The position numbers and the translations under genes were made by a program. The notes beneath the pieces are model-generated. The model was not told where the DNA came from. It searched no databases and saw only the letters and a list, made by a program, of their open reading frames with translations. This document shows, in pieces, positions 44,427 through 51,782 of a stretch of 60,238 nucleotides of DNA (the first letter of the stretch is position 1; each line of letters begins with the position of its first letter). Origin of the DNA: JBBREP01 sp036501845 (GTDB lineage: Bacteria; Actinomycetota; Acidimicrobiia; IMCC26256; PALSA-610); contig DASXZO010000029.1 in the NCBI GenBank assembly GCA_036501845.1, positions 1 to 60,238 of the forward strand, given 5' to 3'.

Positions 44427-45827
44427 CCGCAAGGAGCGGTAGCGGTGCGGGGTCTCGTGGTCGATCGTGCTGCACAGCGACGACCACATCGGCGCGTCGG
44501 CTTCGAGCGCGGCGCGCACCTGCGCGCCGAACGCCTCGTGCTCCGACGATGCCGAATGCACCGACACGACGTTCGCCGAACCGTGCCGGCGGAACACTTC
44601 GACGTTGGCGGCGCGTAGCTCCTCGTCGAACAGCAGCACCGCGCCGCCGTGCCCGGGCAGCGGGCGCAGCGAGTCGACCACCCAACCGCCCGTGTTGTAG
44701 CGGGCGATCGGCGAGCCATATCCGGCGTAGCGCAACGTGTCGGCGAACGGCTTGTGCGTGTGACCGAACACGAACACCAGCTCGGTGGGATCGTCGTGAC
44801 CCTCGATCACGCGAAGCTGGTGCCAGAGCGGTCCATTGAGAAAGTCGCGCAGTCCGTCGCCACTGTTGTTCGACAGCGGCGCGGTGGGTGACGAGCGTTC
44901 GTCGTCGGCCACCTTCTTGGCAACCCGGCTCAACAACACGCGGCCCGCGGTGCGGCGCAGCTGCGGCGGCATCCAGTTGGGCAACACGTTGCCGACGGCA
45001 TCGGCGAGGTTGGCGGCAACCACGCGGGCGCCGCGCGGATCCTGGATCATCGCGTGCACCACACCGACGTCGGCCCCGAACGCACCGGGTCGCGCCAGTG
45101 TCGACCATACGAACTCCACCCACGGCGAGCTCTCGTCGTCGTGATCCCATGTGGTGCGCGACGACATCTCGCGCGGGAATGCCGCGCGCCGCAGCGCGCT
45201 GATCGACGCCGACGAAGCCTCGGTGAAGTGACCGTGGTGGAACGCCACGACGCGCGTGCCCGACTCCTGTTGCGCCGACTCGACCGCGAACGTGGGATAG
45301 CGCAGCTCGAACTCGAGGTGCCGCAAGCCGGTGCGGCGGTGGATCGTGCTCGTGAGCAATTCTGTACGTCCCGCACGCGTGCCGGACGCGGAGCCGTTGG
45401 CGTCGAAGAGGAGCGAGCTCCATCCCGACGAGCCGCTGGCCGGAGCGCCGCCGTCGGCGAACGATTGGTCGAGATCGCGGCCCCACAGCACATGGTCGTG
45501 GTTGCCGGGCAGGTACACGATCTTCGGATCGAACAGTTGGTGCTTCTCGAAGGCCAGCTCGAGGAACTGGGTGAACACGCCGAGCGCAACCTCGTCGCGA
45601 GCCAGTGCAAGCTCGAGGATGTCGCCGTTCAGCACGAGCGTCGGCTTCGGCCCGTCGGGGCCGCCGGCCAGGCGGTCGAGCAGTGCGGCCAGGCACTCGA
45701 TCAGTTCCTCGAGCACCGGGCTGGGCGCGTTCAGGTCGACGGCGGTCTCGCCGGCGGCGACATTCGACAGCAGGCTGTTCTCGGCTCCGAGATGGAGGTC
45801 GGAGAGGCACACGTAACGCGCGGGCAT
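44385..45827 (-). CDS. Calcineurin-like metallophosphoesterase
   Basis: A 480-residue metallophosphoesterase. Its motifs are YVCLSDLHLGAEN (D-x-H), LVLNGDILELA (GD), VYLPGNHDHVLWGRD (GNHD/E) and FVFGHTHKPFAD (GHxH), so the two-metal site is complete. Between them are long family-specific inserts. Substrate is unknown; relatives act on nucleotides, UDP-diacylglucosamine or phosphoproteins. ATG 45827 begins MPARYVCLSDLH, a typical start. It is divergent from the hydrolase gene at 45892 and convergent with the SDR. Confidence 0.9.
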   Translation of the reverse strand: MPARYVCLSDLHLGAENSLLSNVAAGETAVDLNAPSPVLEELIECLAALLDRLAGGPDGPKPTLVLNGDILELALARDEVALGVFTQFLELAFEKHQLFDPKIVYLPGNHDHVLWGRDLDQSFADGGAPASGSSGWSSLLFDANGSASGTRAGRTELLTSTIHRRTGLRHLEFELRYPTFAVESAQQESGTRVVAFHHGHFTEASSASISALRRAAFPREMSSRTTWDHDDESSPWVEFVWSTLARPGAFGADVGVVHAMIQDPRGARVVAANLADAVGNVLPNWMPPQLRRTAGRVLLSRVAKKVADDERSSPTAPLSNNSGDGLRDFLNGPLWHQLRVIEGHDDPTELVFVFGHTHKPFADTLRYAGYGSPIARYNTGGWVVDSLRPLPGHGGAVLLFDEELRAANVEVFRRHGSANVVSVHSASSEHEAFGAQVRAALEADAPMWSSLCSTIDHETPHRYRSLRAMIAEGLALAGSR

Positions 45828-45878
45828 CGGTGCATTTTGCACCACGCGACGGCGGGAGCGGGCTTGGCGTACCACATC

Positions 45879-45892
45879 TAGTGTCATCGGCA
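45879..45892 (+). promoter_or_regulatory. Leaderless -10 box (TAGTGT) before alpha/beta hydrolase
   Basis: TAGTGT at 45879-45884 ends 7 nt before ATG 45892. It would drive the hydrolase, DUF1214 and Rieske genes as a leaderless transcript. Confidence 0.4.
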
Positions 45893-46794
45893 TGCCGACG
45901 GCGTTCGTCAACGGGATCGACATCTACTTCGAGCGGGACGGGTCGGGGCGCCCGCTCCTGTTCCTCAACGGGTCGGGTTCCACCCTCGAGGGCTCCAAGA
46001 TGCTGATCGACCCCTTCCGAGCCCGTGCCGACGTGGTGGCTCACGACCAGCGGGGGCTGGGCCGAACGTCCGTTCCCGCCGGTCCGTACACCATGGCCGA
46101 CTACGCGGCCGACGCTGCGGCCCTGCTCGACCATGTCGGCTGGCCCACCTGCGCCGTGGTCGGCGTGAGTTTCGGCGGCATGGTGGCCCAGGAGCTCGCC
46201 GTCACCTGGCCCGAGCGGATCGAGCGGCTCGCACTGGTGTGCACCTCGCCGGGCGGGCCCGACGCAGCGTCGTACCCGCTGCACACACTCGCAGAGCTCG
46301 ACGAGGCCGACCGGGGCGCGGTGGCGATTCGCCTGCTCGACACCCGCTTCACGCCCGAATGGCTGGCCACCCACGACTCCGACCGGATGCTCGCCCAATT
46401 CATGGCCCAGCGCTCCACGCCCGCCCCCGACTCGGACGCGGCCAGCCGAGCGACTGCGAGCCGTGTGCCTACCGAACGCGCTCGCGGCGCGAGGGAAGGC
46501 CCGCCACAGCCGGCAGCTTTGGGTGAGCGAAGCGAACAAGAGGCAAGAGACGGTGCGAGGGAACAGCTCCTGGCCCGGTCCGGGCACGACGTGTGCGATC
46601 GGCTGGGCCGCATCACCTGCCCCACGTTCGTGGCCGCGGGTCGGTACGACGGCATCGCGCCGCTCGGCAACGCCGAGGCGATCGCGGCGCGGGTGCCCGG
46701 CTCGACGCTGCACGTGTACGAGGGCGGGCACGCGTTCTTCGCGCAGGATCCCGCGGCGATCCCGGATGTGATCGACTTCCTCACCACGCCGTAA
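45892..46794 (+). CDS. Alpha/beta hydrolase carrying an in-frame repeat insert
   Basis: A 300-residue alpha/beta hydrolase. HG-like FLNGSGSTLEGSK, HDQRGLGRTS, the elbow VVGVSFGGMVAQELA, the acid in FVAAGRYDGIAP and the His in YEGGHAFFAQDP make a complete triad. About 37 residues between PDSDAA and GAREQLLARSGHD (roughly 185-221) are Arg/Glu/Ala-rich and correspond to repeat family B; relatives go directly from one flank to the other as far as I recall. The insert lies in the cap region away from the triad, so the enzyme may still work. DUF1214 and Rieske genes follow. Confidence 0.85.
   Translation: MPTAFVNGIDIYFERDGSGRPLLFLNGSGSTLEGSKMLIDPFRARADVVAHDQRGLGRTSVPAGPYTMADYAADAAALLDHVGWPTCAVVGVSFGGMVAQELAVTWPERIERLALVCTSPGGPDAASYPLHTLAELDEADRGAVAIRLLDTRFTPEWLATHDSDRMLAQFMAQRSTPAPDSDAASRATASRVPTERARGAREGPPQPAALGERSEQEARDGAREQLLARSGHDVCDRLGRITCPTFVAAGRYDGIAPLGNAEAIAARVPGSTLHVYEGGHAFFAQDPAAIPDVIDFLTTP
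46442..46550 (+). repeat. Repeat family B, copy 1, inside a coding sequence
   Basis: Shares with the copy at 57211-57306 a 5' block CCAGCCGAGCGACT, a middle block GCGAGGGAAGGCC and a 3' block GAGCGAAGCGAACAAGAGG then YAAGAGA, in the same order and orientation. It keeps the hydrolase frame open. Confidence 0.8.
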
Positions 46795-46817
46795 CGAGAA
46801 CACGCGAGGAGCCTCTG

Positions 46818-47936
46818 GTGGCCGACCCGATCACAACGCAGTCGCGCGTCGCGTACCGCGAGTTGCTCGACGCGCTGCAGCAGGCCGACGAGCGGTGGCT
46901 GTCGGACGAGTGGGGGATCGCCGACGAAGGCAGTGTCAGCGACGGCCACCGGGCGCTGCTGCACATCCTCGAAGGCGCGCTCACGTCGCACTTCGAGAGC
47001 GATCCGTTGCACCCCGACTTCCGCCGGATCGTCACACCGACGCGCAAGATGACCGGCGACAATCCCGACGCGGTCTACTTCGAGGCGCCCGTCGACCCGG
47101 CGCACGTGTACCGCGTGCGCGGCAACCTGGGCGGCGCGGTGTACACGTCGATCACCGTCGAGGCCGGTGCCGAAGAGGGCAAGTACGCCACGCGCACGGC
47201 GGGCGTGATCAACGACACGCAGTTCGACGTGGACGCCGACGGCAACTACGAGATCGTGTTGGGTGGCGCATCACGCGAACGCAACTGGTTGGAACTCCCG
47301 CCCGACGGCGCGCGCCTCACGACGCGCCACTACTTCGAAACGCCCGAGCCGGCGGCATGCGATCCGAACGTGGTGATCCCGCTCGCGATCGAGCTCGTCG
47401 AGCCGGTAGGTTCGCCTCCCACGTGGGACGACGCGCGCGTCGCCGCGGCGATCCGCCGGGTGGTCAACTACGTGCGCGGCAAGACCGTGGAGGCACCGAA
47501 GCCCGGGGAGCTGCGGCCCGACTGGGTGTCGACGGTGCCGAACGTGTTCAACAAGCCCGAGGTTCCCGGCGACCTGGCGTTCAGCGCCTTCGATGCGGCC
47601 TACGCGATGGCGCCGTACGTGCTCGGTCCCGACGAGGCGCTCGTGATCACGTCGTCGTGGCCGAAATGCCGCTTCGCCAACGTGGTGCTCTGGAACCGCT
47701 TCCTGCAGACGTACGACTACACGAACCGTGCCGTGTCGCGGAACCGCGCCAACACCACGCTCGAAGCCGACGGCACGTGGCGCATGGTGATCGCGCACGA
47801 GGATCCCGGCACCCGCAATTGGCTCGACACCGAAGGCCGGCCATTCGGCATCGTGTACTGGCGCTGGTTCCTGCCCGAAGAAGAAGTGCCCACCCCGCAC
47901 ACCGAAGTCGTCAAGCTCGCGGAACTACGCGCATGA
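46818..47936 (+). CDS. DUF1214-domain protein
   Basis: A 372-residue protein whose last 120 residues match DUF1214 (VITSSWPKCRFANVVLWNRF, ANTTLEADGTWRMVIAHEDPG, GRPFGIVYWRWFLPEE). The N-terminal half is family-specific with a beta-rich core (YRVRGNLGGAVYTSITVEAG). It is cytoplasmic and of unknown activity; such proteins often sit beside oxidative catabolic genes, and here a Rieske oxygenase follows. GAGGAG precedes GTG 46818. Its stop forms an ATGA with a small ORF. Confidence 0.85.
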   Translation: MADPITTQSRVAYRELLDALQQADERWLSDEWGIADEGSVSDGHRALLHILEGALTSHFESDPLHPDFRRIVTPTRKMTGDNPDAVYFEAPVDPAHVYRVRGNLGGAVYTSITVEAGAEEGKYATRTAGVINDTQFDVDADGNYEIVLGGASRERNWLELPPDGARLTTRHYFETPEPAACDPNVVIPLAIELVEPVGSPPTWDDARVAAAIRRVVNYVRGKTVEAPKPGELRPDWVSTVPNVFNKPEVPGDLAFSAFDAAYAMAPYVLGPDEALVITSSWPKCRFANVVLWNRFLQTYDYTNRAVSRNRANTTLEADGTWRMVIAHEDPGTRNWLDTEGRPFGIVYWRWFLPEEEVPTPHTEVVKLAELRA

Positions 47937-48064
47937 GTCGCGGCGAGCGCAGCGGCCCGGGAGCGACGAAGGAGCGAGACGGGCGCGTAGGAGCCGGGCG
48001 AGCGCAGCGAGCGTCCGAACGCCCCTCGGGGCGCGAGCCGCAGGCGAGCGGGGGTGAAGGATGA
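47933..48064 (+). CDS. Small ORF (43 aa) of repeat family A, coupled on both sides
   Basis: A 43-codon ORF filling the gap between the DUF1214 and Rieske genes exactly. Its ATG is in an ATGA with the upstream stop; its own TGA is in an ATGA with the Rieske start. The peptide is Arg/Gly/Glu-rich and ends RPSGREPQASGGEG. It consists almost wholly of repeat A copy 2. Whether the peptide has a function, or the ORF only keeps ribosomes moving to the next gene, cannot be told. The GGGGGTG near its end could also serve as the Rieske ribosome site. Confidence 0.55.
   Translation: MSRGERSGPGATKERDGRVGAGRAQRASERPSGREPQASGGEG
47941..48056 (+). repeat. Repeat family A, copy 2 (116 bp)
   Basis: Matches copy 1 (44241-44356) at 113 of 116 positions. 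It contains the palindromic core GCCCCTCGGGGC and GCGAGCGCAGCGAGCG. It makes up most of the 43-codon ORF described at this place. Confidence 0.9.
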
Positions 48065-49383
48065 AGCCGGTTCACATCCCGGTTGAGCGTTACCTGTCCG
48101 ACGAGTTCGCGGCGCGCGAGCAGGCGCAGATGTGGCCGAAGGTGTGGCAGCTCGCGTGTTCGGTCGACCACGTGGCCGAGCCGGGCGACTGGTACGAGCA
48201 CGTCGTGGGCAACCTCTCGGTGCTCGTGGTGCGCGGCGACGACGGCGAGCTGCGCGCGTTCCAGAACGTGTGCCGTCATCGCGGCTCGTCGATCTGCACC
48301 GGCAGCGGCGGCGGTCTCGCCGAACTGCGTTGCCCGTATCACGGTTGGACGTGGGATCTCGACGGCCGCTTGCGCGAGGTGCCGTCGCGCCGGGTGTTCG
48401 GCGTCGACAACGAGAGCTACGGGCTGTTCCCTGCACGCGTCGACACGTGGGGGCCGCTCGTATTCGTCGACCTCGCGCTCGACGGACCGTCGCTCGCCGA
48501 GTTCCTCGCGCCGGTGCCCGATGACTGCGCGTGGGCGCACCTCGACGAGTTCCGTTGCACCGCGCAAGCAACGGTGAAGGCGCGTTGCAATTGGAAGACC
48601 TTGATCGAAGGCTTCAGCGAGACCTACCACGTGCAGGGCATCCATCGCGAGATGCTCACGATGGCCGACGACGTGCGCGGCCCGCAGGAGATCTGGGGCT
48701 GGCACGGCAAGCTGCAGCAGTCGTACGGCCTGGCGTCGCCGCGCGTACGCGACGTGAGCGACGCACAGGTGTGGGCCGGCTTCATCGAGGTGATGGGAAC
48801 CCGAATCGGAATCCCCACGGAGACGTCACCGGCCGACGCGCCCGCGCCTGCCGTGCCGCAGGGCGCAACGATGCGGTCGGTGATTGCCGACCGGCTCCGC
48901 AACCACGCGAGCACGGTCGGCCACGACTACTCGGCGCTCGACGACGGCCAAGTACTCGACATGTCGCAGTACAACCTCTTCCCGAACGTGAGCGTGCTCG
49001 TGTTCAGCGACATGGTGGCCGCGGTGCGCGCCCGACCGGGCTCGAACACCGGCACGGCCTACATGGACATCTTCAACTGCGAGCGAATACCGCAACGCGA
49101 CGCGGCGAACCCGGCGACGGCGCGCACCCGTCCGCTCGACGTGGAGCTGCCGCCCGGTGCCGAGTCGTACCTCGGTCTGGTGCTGAGCCAGGACGTGGGC
49201 AACTTCGAACGCGCCCAGCGCGGCTTGCACCAGCCCGGCCTGGAATACCTGTCGGTGTCGCCCACCGAGGAGTGCCGCGTGGTGAACCTGCACCGCAACC
49301 TCGAGCGAGTGTTGGGCATCACGCCGAGCGAGCTCACCGGGCTCGACCAGTTCGTCGCGGCGTTCCCGAACGTCTCGGGCTGA
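48061..49383 (+). CDS. Rieske non-heme iron oxygenase, alpha subunit
   Basis: A 440-residue ring-hydroxylating-type oxygenase. The Rieske [2Fe-2S] ligands are in NVCRHRGSSICTGSGG (CxH) and ELRCPYHGWTWDL (CxxH). The mononuclear iron site includes ETYHVQGIHREM, two His in the HxxxxH spacing, with the Asp expected near the C-terminus. It would hydroxylate or demethylate an unknown aromatic or quaternary ammonium substrate and needs a separate reductase. No reductase or beta subunit is adjacent. Its start is joined by ATGA to the preceding small ORF. Confidence 0.92.
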   Translation: MKPVHIPVERYLSDEFAAREQAQMWPKVWQLACSVDHVAEPGDWYEHVVGNLSVLVVRGDDGELRAFQNVCRHRGSSICTGSGGGLAELRCPYHGWTWDLDGRLREVPSRRVFGVDNESYGLFPARVDTWGPLVFVDLALDGPSLAEFLAPVPDDCAWAHLDEFRCTAQATVKARCNWKTLIEGFSETYHVQGIHREMLTMADDVRGPQEIWGWHGKLQQSYGLASPRVRDVSDAQVWAGFIEVMGTRIGIPTETSPADAPAPAVPQGATMRSVIADRLRNHASTVGHDYSALDDGQVLDMSQYNLFPNVSVLVFSDMVAAVRARPGSNTGTAYMDIFNCERIPQRDAANPATARTRPLDVELPPGAESYLGLVLSQDVGNFERAQRGLHQPGLEYLSVSPTEECRVVNLHRNLERVLGITPSELTGLDQFVAAFPNVSG

Positions 49384-49410
49384 GGACCGCACTCACTAGT
49401 GTCCGGGCCG

Positions 49411-50244
49411 ATGTTCGAGCATCCCTTGCCGCTGTTCGCACCCGGTCTCGACCCAGGGCCGTCGTTTGCCGACCTGTTGCAACGCGTCCTTCCCGAGGGC
49501 GCGCTCGGTCGTCCCTGGGCGCGCGACCCGCAGGCGAACGGCAGTGCCGTCGAGATCGTGCACGGCACCACAGTGGTGGCCATCCGGTTCGCGACCGGAG
49601 TGGTGATGGCCGGCGACCGGCGCGCCACCGCGGGCAATTCCATCGCCGGGCGGCGCATGGAGAAGGTGGCACCGGCCGACGACTGGAGCGGTATCGCGAT
49701 CGCAGGCGCAGCCGGCATGGCGGTGGAGATGGTGCGCCTGTTCCAGACCCAGATCGAGCACTACGAGAAGGTGCAGGGCGATTCGCTCTCGCTCGAGGGC
49801 AAGGCGAACCAGCTCGCGCAGATGGTGCGCGCCAACCTGCCGATGGCCATGCAGGGCTTCGTGGTGGTGCCCCTCTACGCGGGCTTCGACCAGCGGCGCG
49901 AGCGCGGCCGGGTGTTCACGTTCGACGCCACTGGCGGCCGCTACGAAGAGCTCGACTACGCCGCCAATGGTTCGGGCTCGATCCACGCCCGCAACTGGAT
50001 CAAGGCCGGCTGGAACGCCGAGCTGACCGCCGACCAGGCCGTCGAGTTGGCGCTGCGCTCGCTGTTCGCGGCCGCCGACGAAGACACTGCAACGGGTGGT
50101 CCCGACCTCGTGCGGCGCATCTATCCCACGGTCGCGGTGATCGACGACGCGGGCTACCGCCAGATCCCCGACGACGAGGTGGGCGAGCGCGCCCAAGCGC
50201 TGCTCGGCGGCCCCGAACGCGGCGGCACGGAGGTGCAGGCATGA
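49411..50244 (+). CDS. prcB: Proteasome beta subunit, with repeat-derived propeptide segment
   Basis: The catalytic subunit of the 20S proteasome, which degrades pupylated proteins. The 277-residue precursor is cut at HG-TTVVAIRF, exposing Thr53 as nucleophile; VMAGDRRAT follows with the active-site Asp, GIAGAAGMAVE with the conserved Gly, and GSGSIHARN and TGGPDLVRRIYPTVAVID near the end. The propeptide contains GRPWARDPQANGS, which matches repeat family A in sequence and frame. ATG 49411 is preferred over GTG 49399 because a TAGTGT box lies 8 nt before it. A small ORF, not prcA, follows directly. Confidence 0.95.
   Translation: MFEHPLPLFAPGLDPGPSFADLLQRVLPEGALGRPWARDPQANGSAVEIVHGTTVVAIRFATGVVMAGDRRATAGNSIAGRRMEKVAPADDWSGIAIAGAAGMAVEMVRLFQTQIEHYEKVQGDSLSLEGKANQLAQMVRANLPMAMQGFVVVPLYAGFDQRRERGRVFTFDATGGRYEELDYAANGSGSIHARNWIKAGWNAELTADQAVELALRSLFAAADEDTATGGPDLVRRIYPTVAVIDDAGYRQIPDDEVGERAQALLGGPERGGTEVQA
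49510..49546 (+). repeat. Repeat family A segment inside the prcB propeptide
   Basis: CCCTGGG, GCGCGA, CCGCAGGCGA and CGG occur in the same order and spacing as in the intergenic copies, with a few mismatches. It is in the same reading frame as the GREPQASGG core elsewhere. Confidence 0.65.
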
Positions 50245-50483
50245 GCGCCCCAGCGTGCGAGGAGCGACGGAGAAGCGACTTCGGACGTGCGAGCGGAGCG
50301 AGCCTCCGCCGCCCCTGGGGGCGCGAGCCGCAGGCGAGCGGGGGTGGTGCGAGCCCCTGGGGGCGCGAGCCGCAGGCGAGCGGGGGTGGTGCGAGCCCCT
50401 CGGGGCGCGAGCCGGCGGCACACGACGGTGTCGACCAGCCAACGCGGTCGATGCCGCACGCGAGCGGCGGTGTAGTCGCATGA
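50241..50483 (+). CDS. Small ORF (80 aa) of repeat family A between prcB and prcA
   Basis: An 80-codon ORF that fills the prcB-prcA gap exactly. ATG 50241 overlaps the prcB stop (ATGA) and its stop overlaps prcA's ATG (ATGA). It begins MSAPACEERRRSDFG, contains RRPWGREPQASGGGASPWG, a second GREPQASGGG from a 42-bp tandem repeat, then SPSGREPAAHDG, and ends HASGGVVA. It is not Pup: no Pup-like C-terminus or coiled-coil region. In most actinobacteria prcB and prcA are adjacent, so this is an insertion that has kept translational coupling. A peptide function is unproven. Confidence 0.6.
   Translation: MSAPACEERRRSDFGRASGASLRRPWGREPQASGGGASPWGREPQASGGGASPSGREPAAHDGVDQPTRSMPHASGGVVA
50311..50414 (+). 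repeat. 42-bp tandem repeat, two copies plus a partial third
   Basis: The unit starting GCCCCTGGGGGCGCGAGCCG begins at 50311, 50353 and 50395. The first two copies are identical; the third diverges after about 20 bp and there resembles the leader ORF before tatA. The 42-bp period is 14 codons, so the frame is kept. Confidence 0.9.
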
Positions 50484-51163
50484 CGATGCCGTTCTATGTG
50501 TCGCCCGAACAGGTGATGAAGGACCGCGCCGAGTACGCGCGGAAGAACATCGCGCGCGGTCGCGACCTCGTGGCACTGGAGTGCGAACCCGGCATCGTGA
50601 TCGTGGCCGACAATCCGTCGCGCACGCTGTCGAAGACCGCGGAGATCTACGACCGCATCGCGTTCGCAGCGGTGGGGAAGTACAACGAGTTCCAGATGCT
50701 GAAGACTGCGGGCGTGCGCCACGCCGACGTGAAGGGTTATTCGTACTCACGCGAAGACGTGTCGGCCAAGGAGCTCGCGTACGCCTACGCGCAGACGCTC
50801 GGCACCGTGTTCACCCACGAGATGAAGCCGTACGAGGTGGAGCTGCTCGTAGCCGAGGTGAGCGCCGAACCCGACGGCGACAACGAGATGTATCGCATCT
50901 TCTACGACGGCGTGGTCATCGACGAGGAGCGCTTCTCGGTGTTGGGTGGTCACTCCGACGCGATCAGCACGCAGCTCGAAGAACAGTTCCGCGACAACAT
51001 GAGCCTCGCCGACGCGGTGAGGCTCGGCGCGAAGGTGCTCGGCGAGGACGACGAACCGCTCGGCGCCGATCGCCTCGAAGTCGCGCTGCTCGACCGTTCA
51101 CGCACGCGGCGGTGCTTCCGGCGCGTGAAGGGCCCCGAGCTCGAGGAACTCTTCAACAGCTGA
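50480..51163 (+). CDS. prcA: Proteasome alpha subunit
   Basis: The structural alpha subunit whose seven-membered rings gate the 20S proteasome and receive the Mpa/ARC ATPase. 227 residues, starting MTMPFYVSPEQVMKDRAEYA, typical of PrcA. Core features are GIVIVADNPSRTLSKTAEIYDRIAFA, GKYNEFQMLK, and ADVKGYSYSREDVSAKELAYA. No N-terminal propeptide with Thr is present, as expected. ATG 50480 is joined to the small ORF by ATGA; ATG 50486 is an alternative. Confidence 0.95.
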   Translation: MTMPFYVSPEQVMKDRAEYARKNIARGRDLVALECEPGIVIVADNPSRTLSKTAEIYDRIAFAAVGKYNEFQMLKTAGVRHADVKGYSYSREDVSAKELAYAYAQTLGTVFTHEMKPYEVELLVAEVSAEPDGDNEMYRIFYDGVVIDEERFSVLGGHSDAISTQLEEQFRDNMSLADAVRLGAKVLGEDDEPLGADRLEVALLDRSRTRRCFRRVKGPELEELFNS

Positions 51164-51177
51164 GAGCGAGCGAAGCG

Positions 51178-51591
51178 CTACCGGGCCACTGAGAGCGCGC
51201 GGGGCGTTGCCGGCGTAGGCGACGCGACGGCGAGCCGCCAGATCACCTCGGGCGCGTGGGCCAGCGACGCCAGCGCGCCGAGGAGCAGCATGCCGGCGAC
51301 CACGCGATAGCGCACCGGAATCTGGCGCCGCACCCGGCGCGACCGTTCCTCGGGTTCCTCGTCGAGCGTGGCGTCGACCTCGCCGACGAGCAACACGTAG
51401 CTCGCCTCTTCCACCTGGTCGGAGGGCACGTACACCTGCACGTCGGCGAACCCGGGCACCGGGAACGCCGACTGGCCGATGCCGCCGCGGAGTTGCACGT
51501 CGAAGCCCTCGTCGTCGAGGCGGGCCGCGAGCACGTCGGCCGCGAAACGGCCGCTCACGGTGGTGAGCAGCGCCATCGGCACCGGTTCCAT
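51178..51591 (-). CDS. Putative DUF2007-type signal transducing protein with C-terminal TM helix
   Basis: A 137-residue protein. The first 70 residues (LTTVSGRFAADVLAARLDDE, VQVYVPSDQVEEASYVLL) resemble DUF2007, a small ferredoxin-like domain of unknown role. A basic stretch (RSRRVRRQIPVRYR) precedes one TM helix near residues 105-122 (VVAGMLLLGALASLAHA). ATG 51591 gives a family-like start; the longer frame upstream is Arg-rich and non-conserved. It is convergent with prcA, 14 nt away, inside the proteasome cluster but on the other strand. Confidence 0.65.
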   Translation of the reverse strand: MEPVPMALLTTVSGRFAADVLAARLDDEGFDVQLRGGIGQSAFPVPGFADVQVYVPSDQVEEASYVLLVGEVDATLDEEPEERSRRVRRQIPVRYRVVAGMLLLGALASLAHAPEVIWRLAVASPTPATPRALSVAR

Positions 51592-51782
51592 TCCAAACAG
51601 TGTGGCGAACCGCTGGCCGGAACGCAACGGCTGCCGATCGGGCCGCAACGAGAACCACCAAGCGAAGTGGAATGGTGAAGACCTGGTCACACGCCTTTGT
51701 CCAGAAGGCGCGATGACGCACGGTGCGGCAGCCGTACACTGCATCGTCGGCGCAGACCAGGAGGCCACTCCAGGGAGGATGC

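Noticed and set aside
50311..50414. The 42-bp repeats as a short CRISPR array
   Set aside because: The units are directly abutting with no spacers, and no cas gene is present.
47933..50483. The small repeat-A ORFs as a displaced Pup gene (one ends SGGEG)
   Set aside because: Pup ends in GGE or GGQ after a conserved helical region; these peptides are Arg/Gly-rich and lack it. The Gly-Gly is from the repeat.
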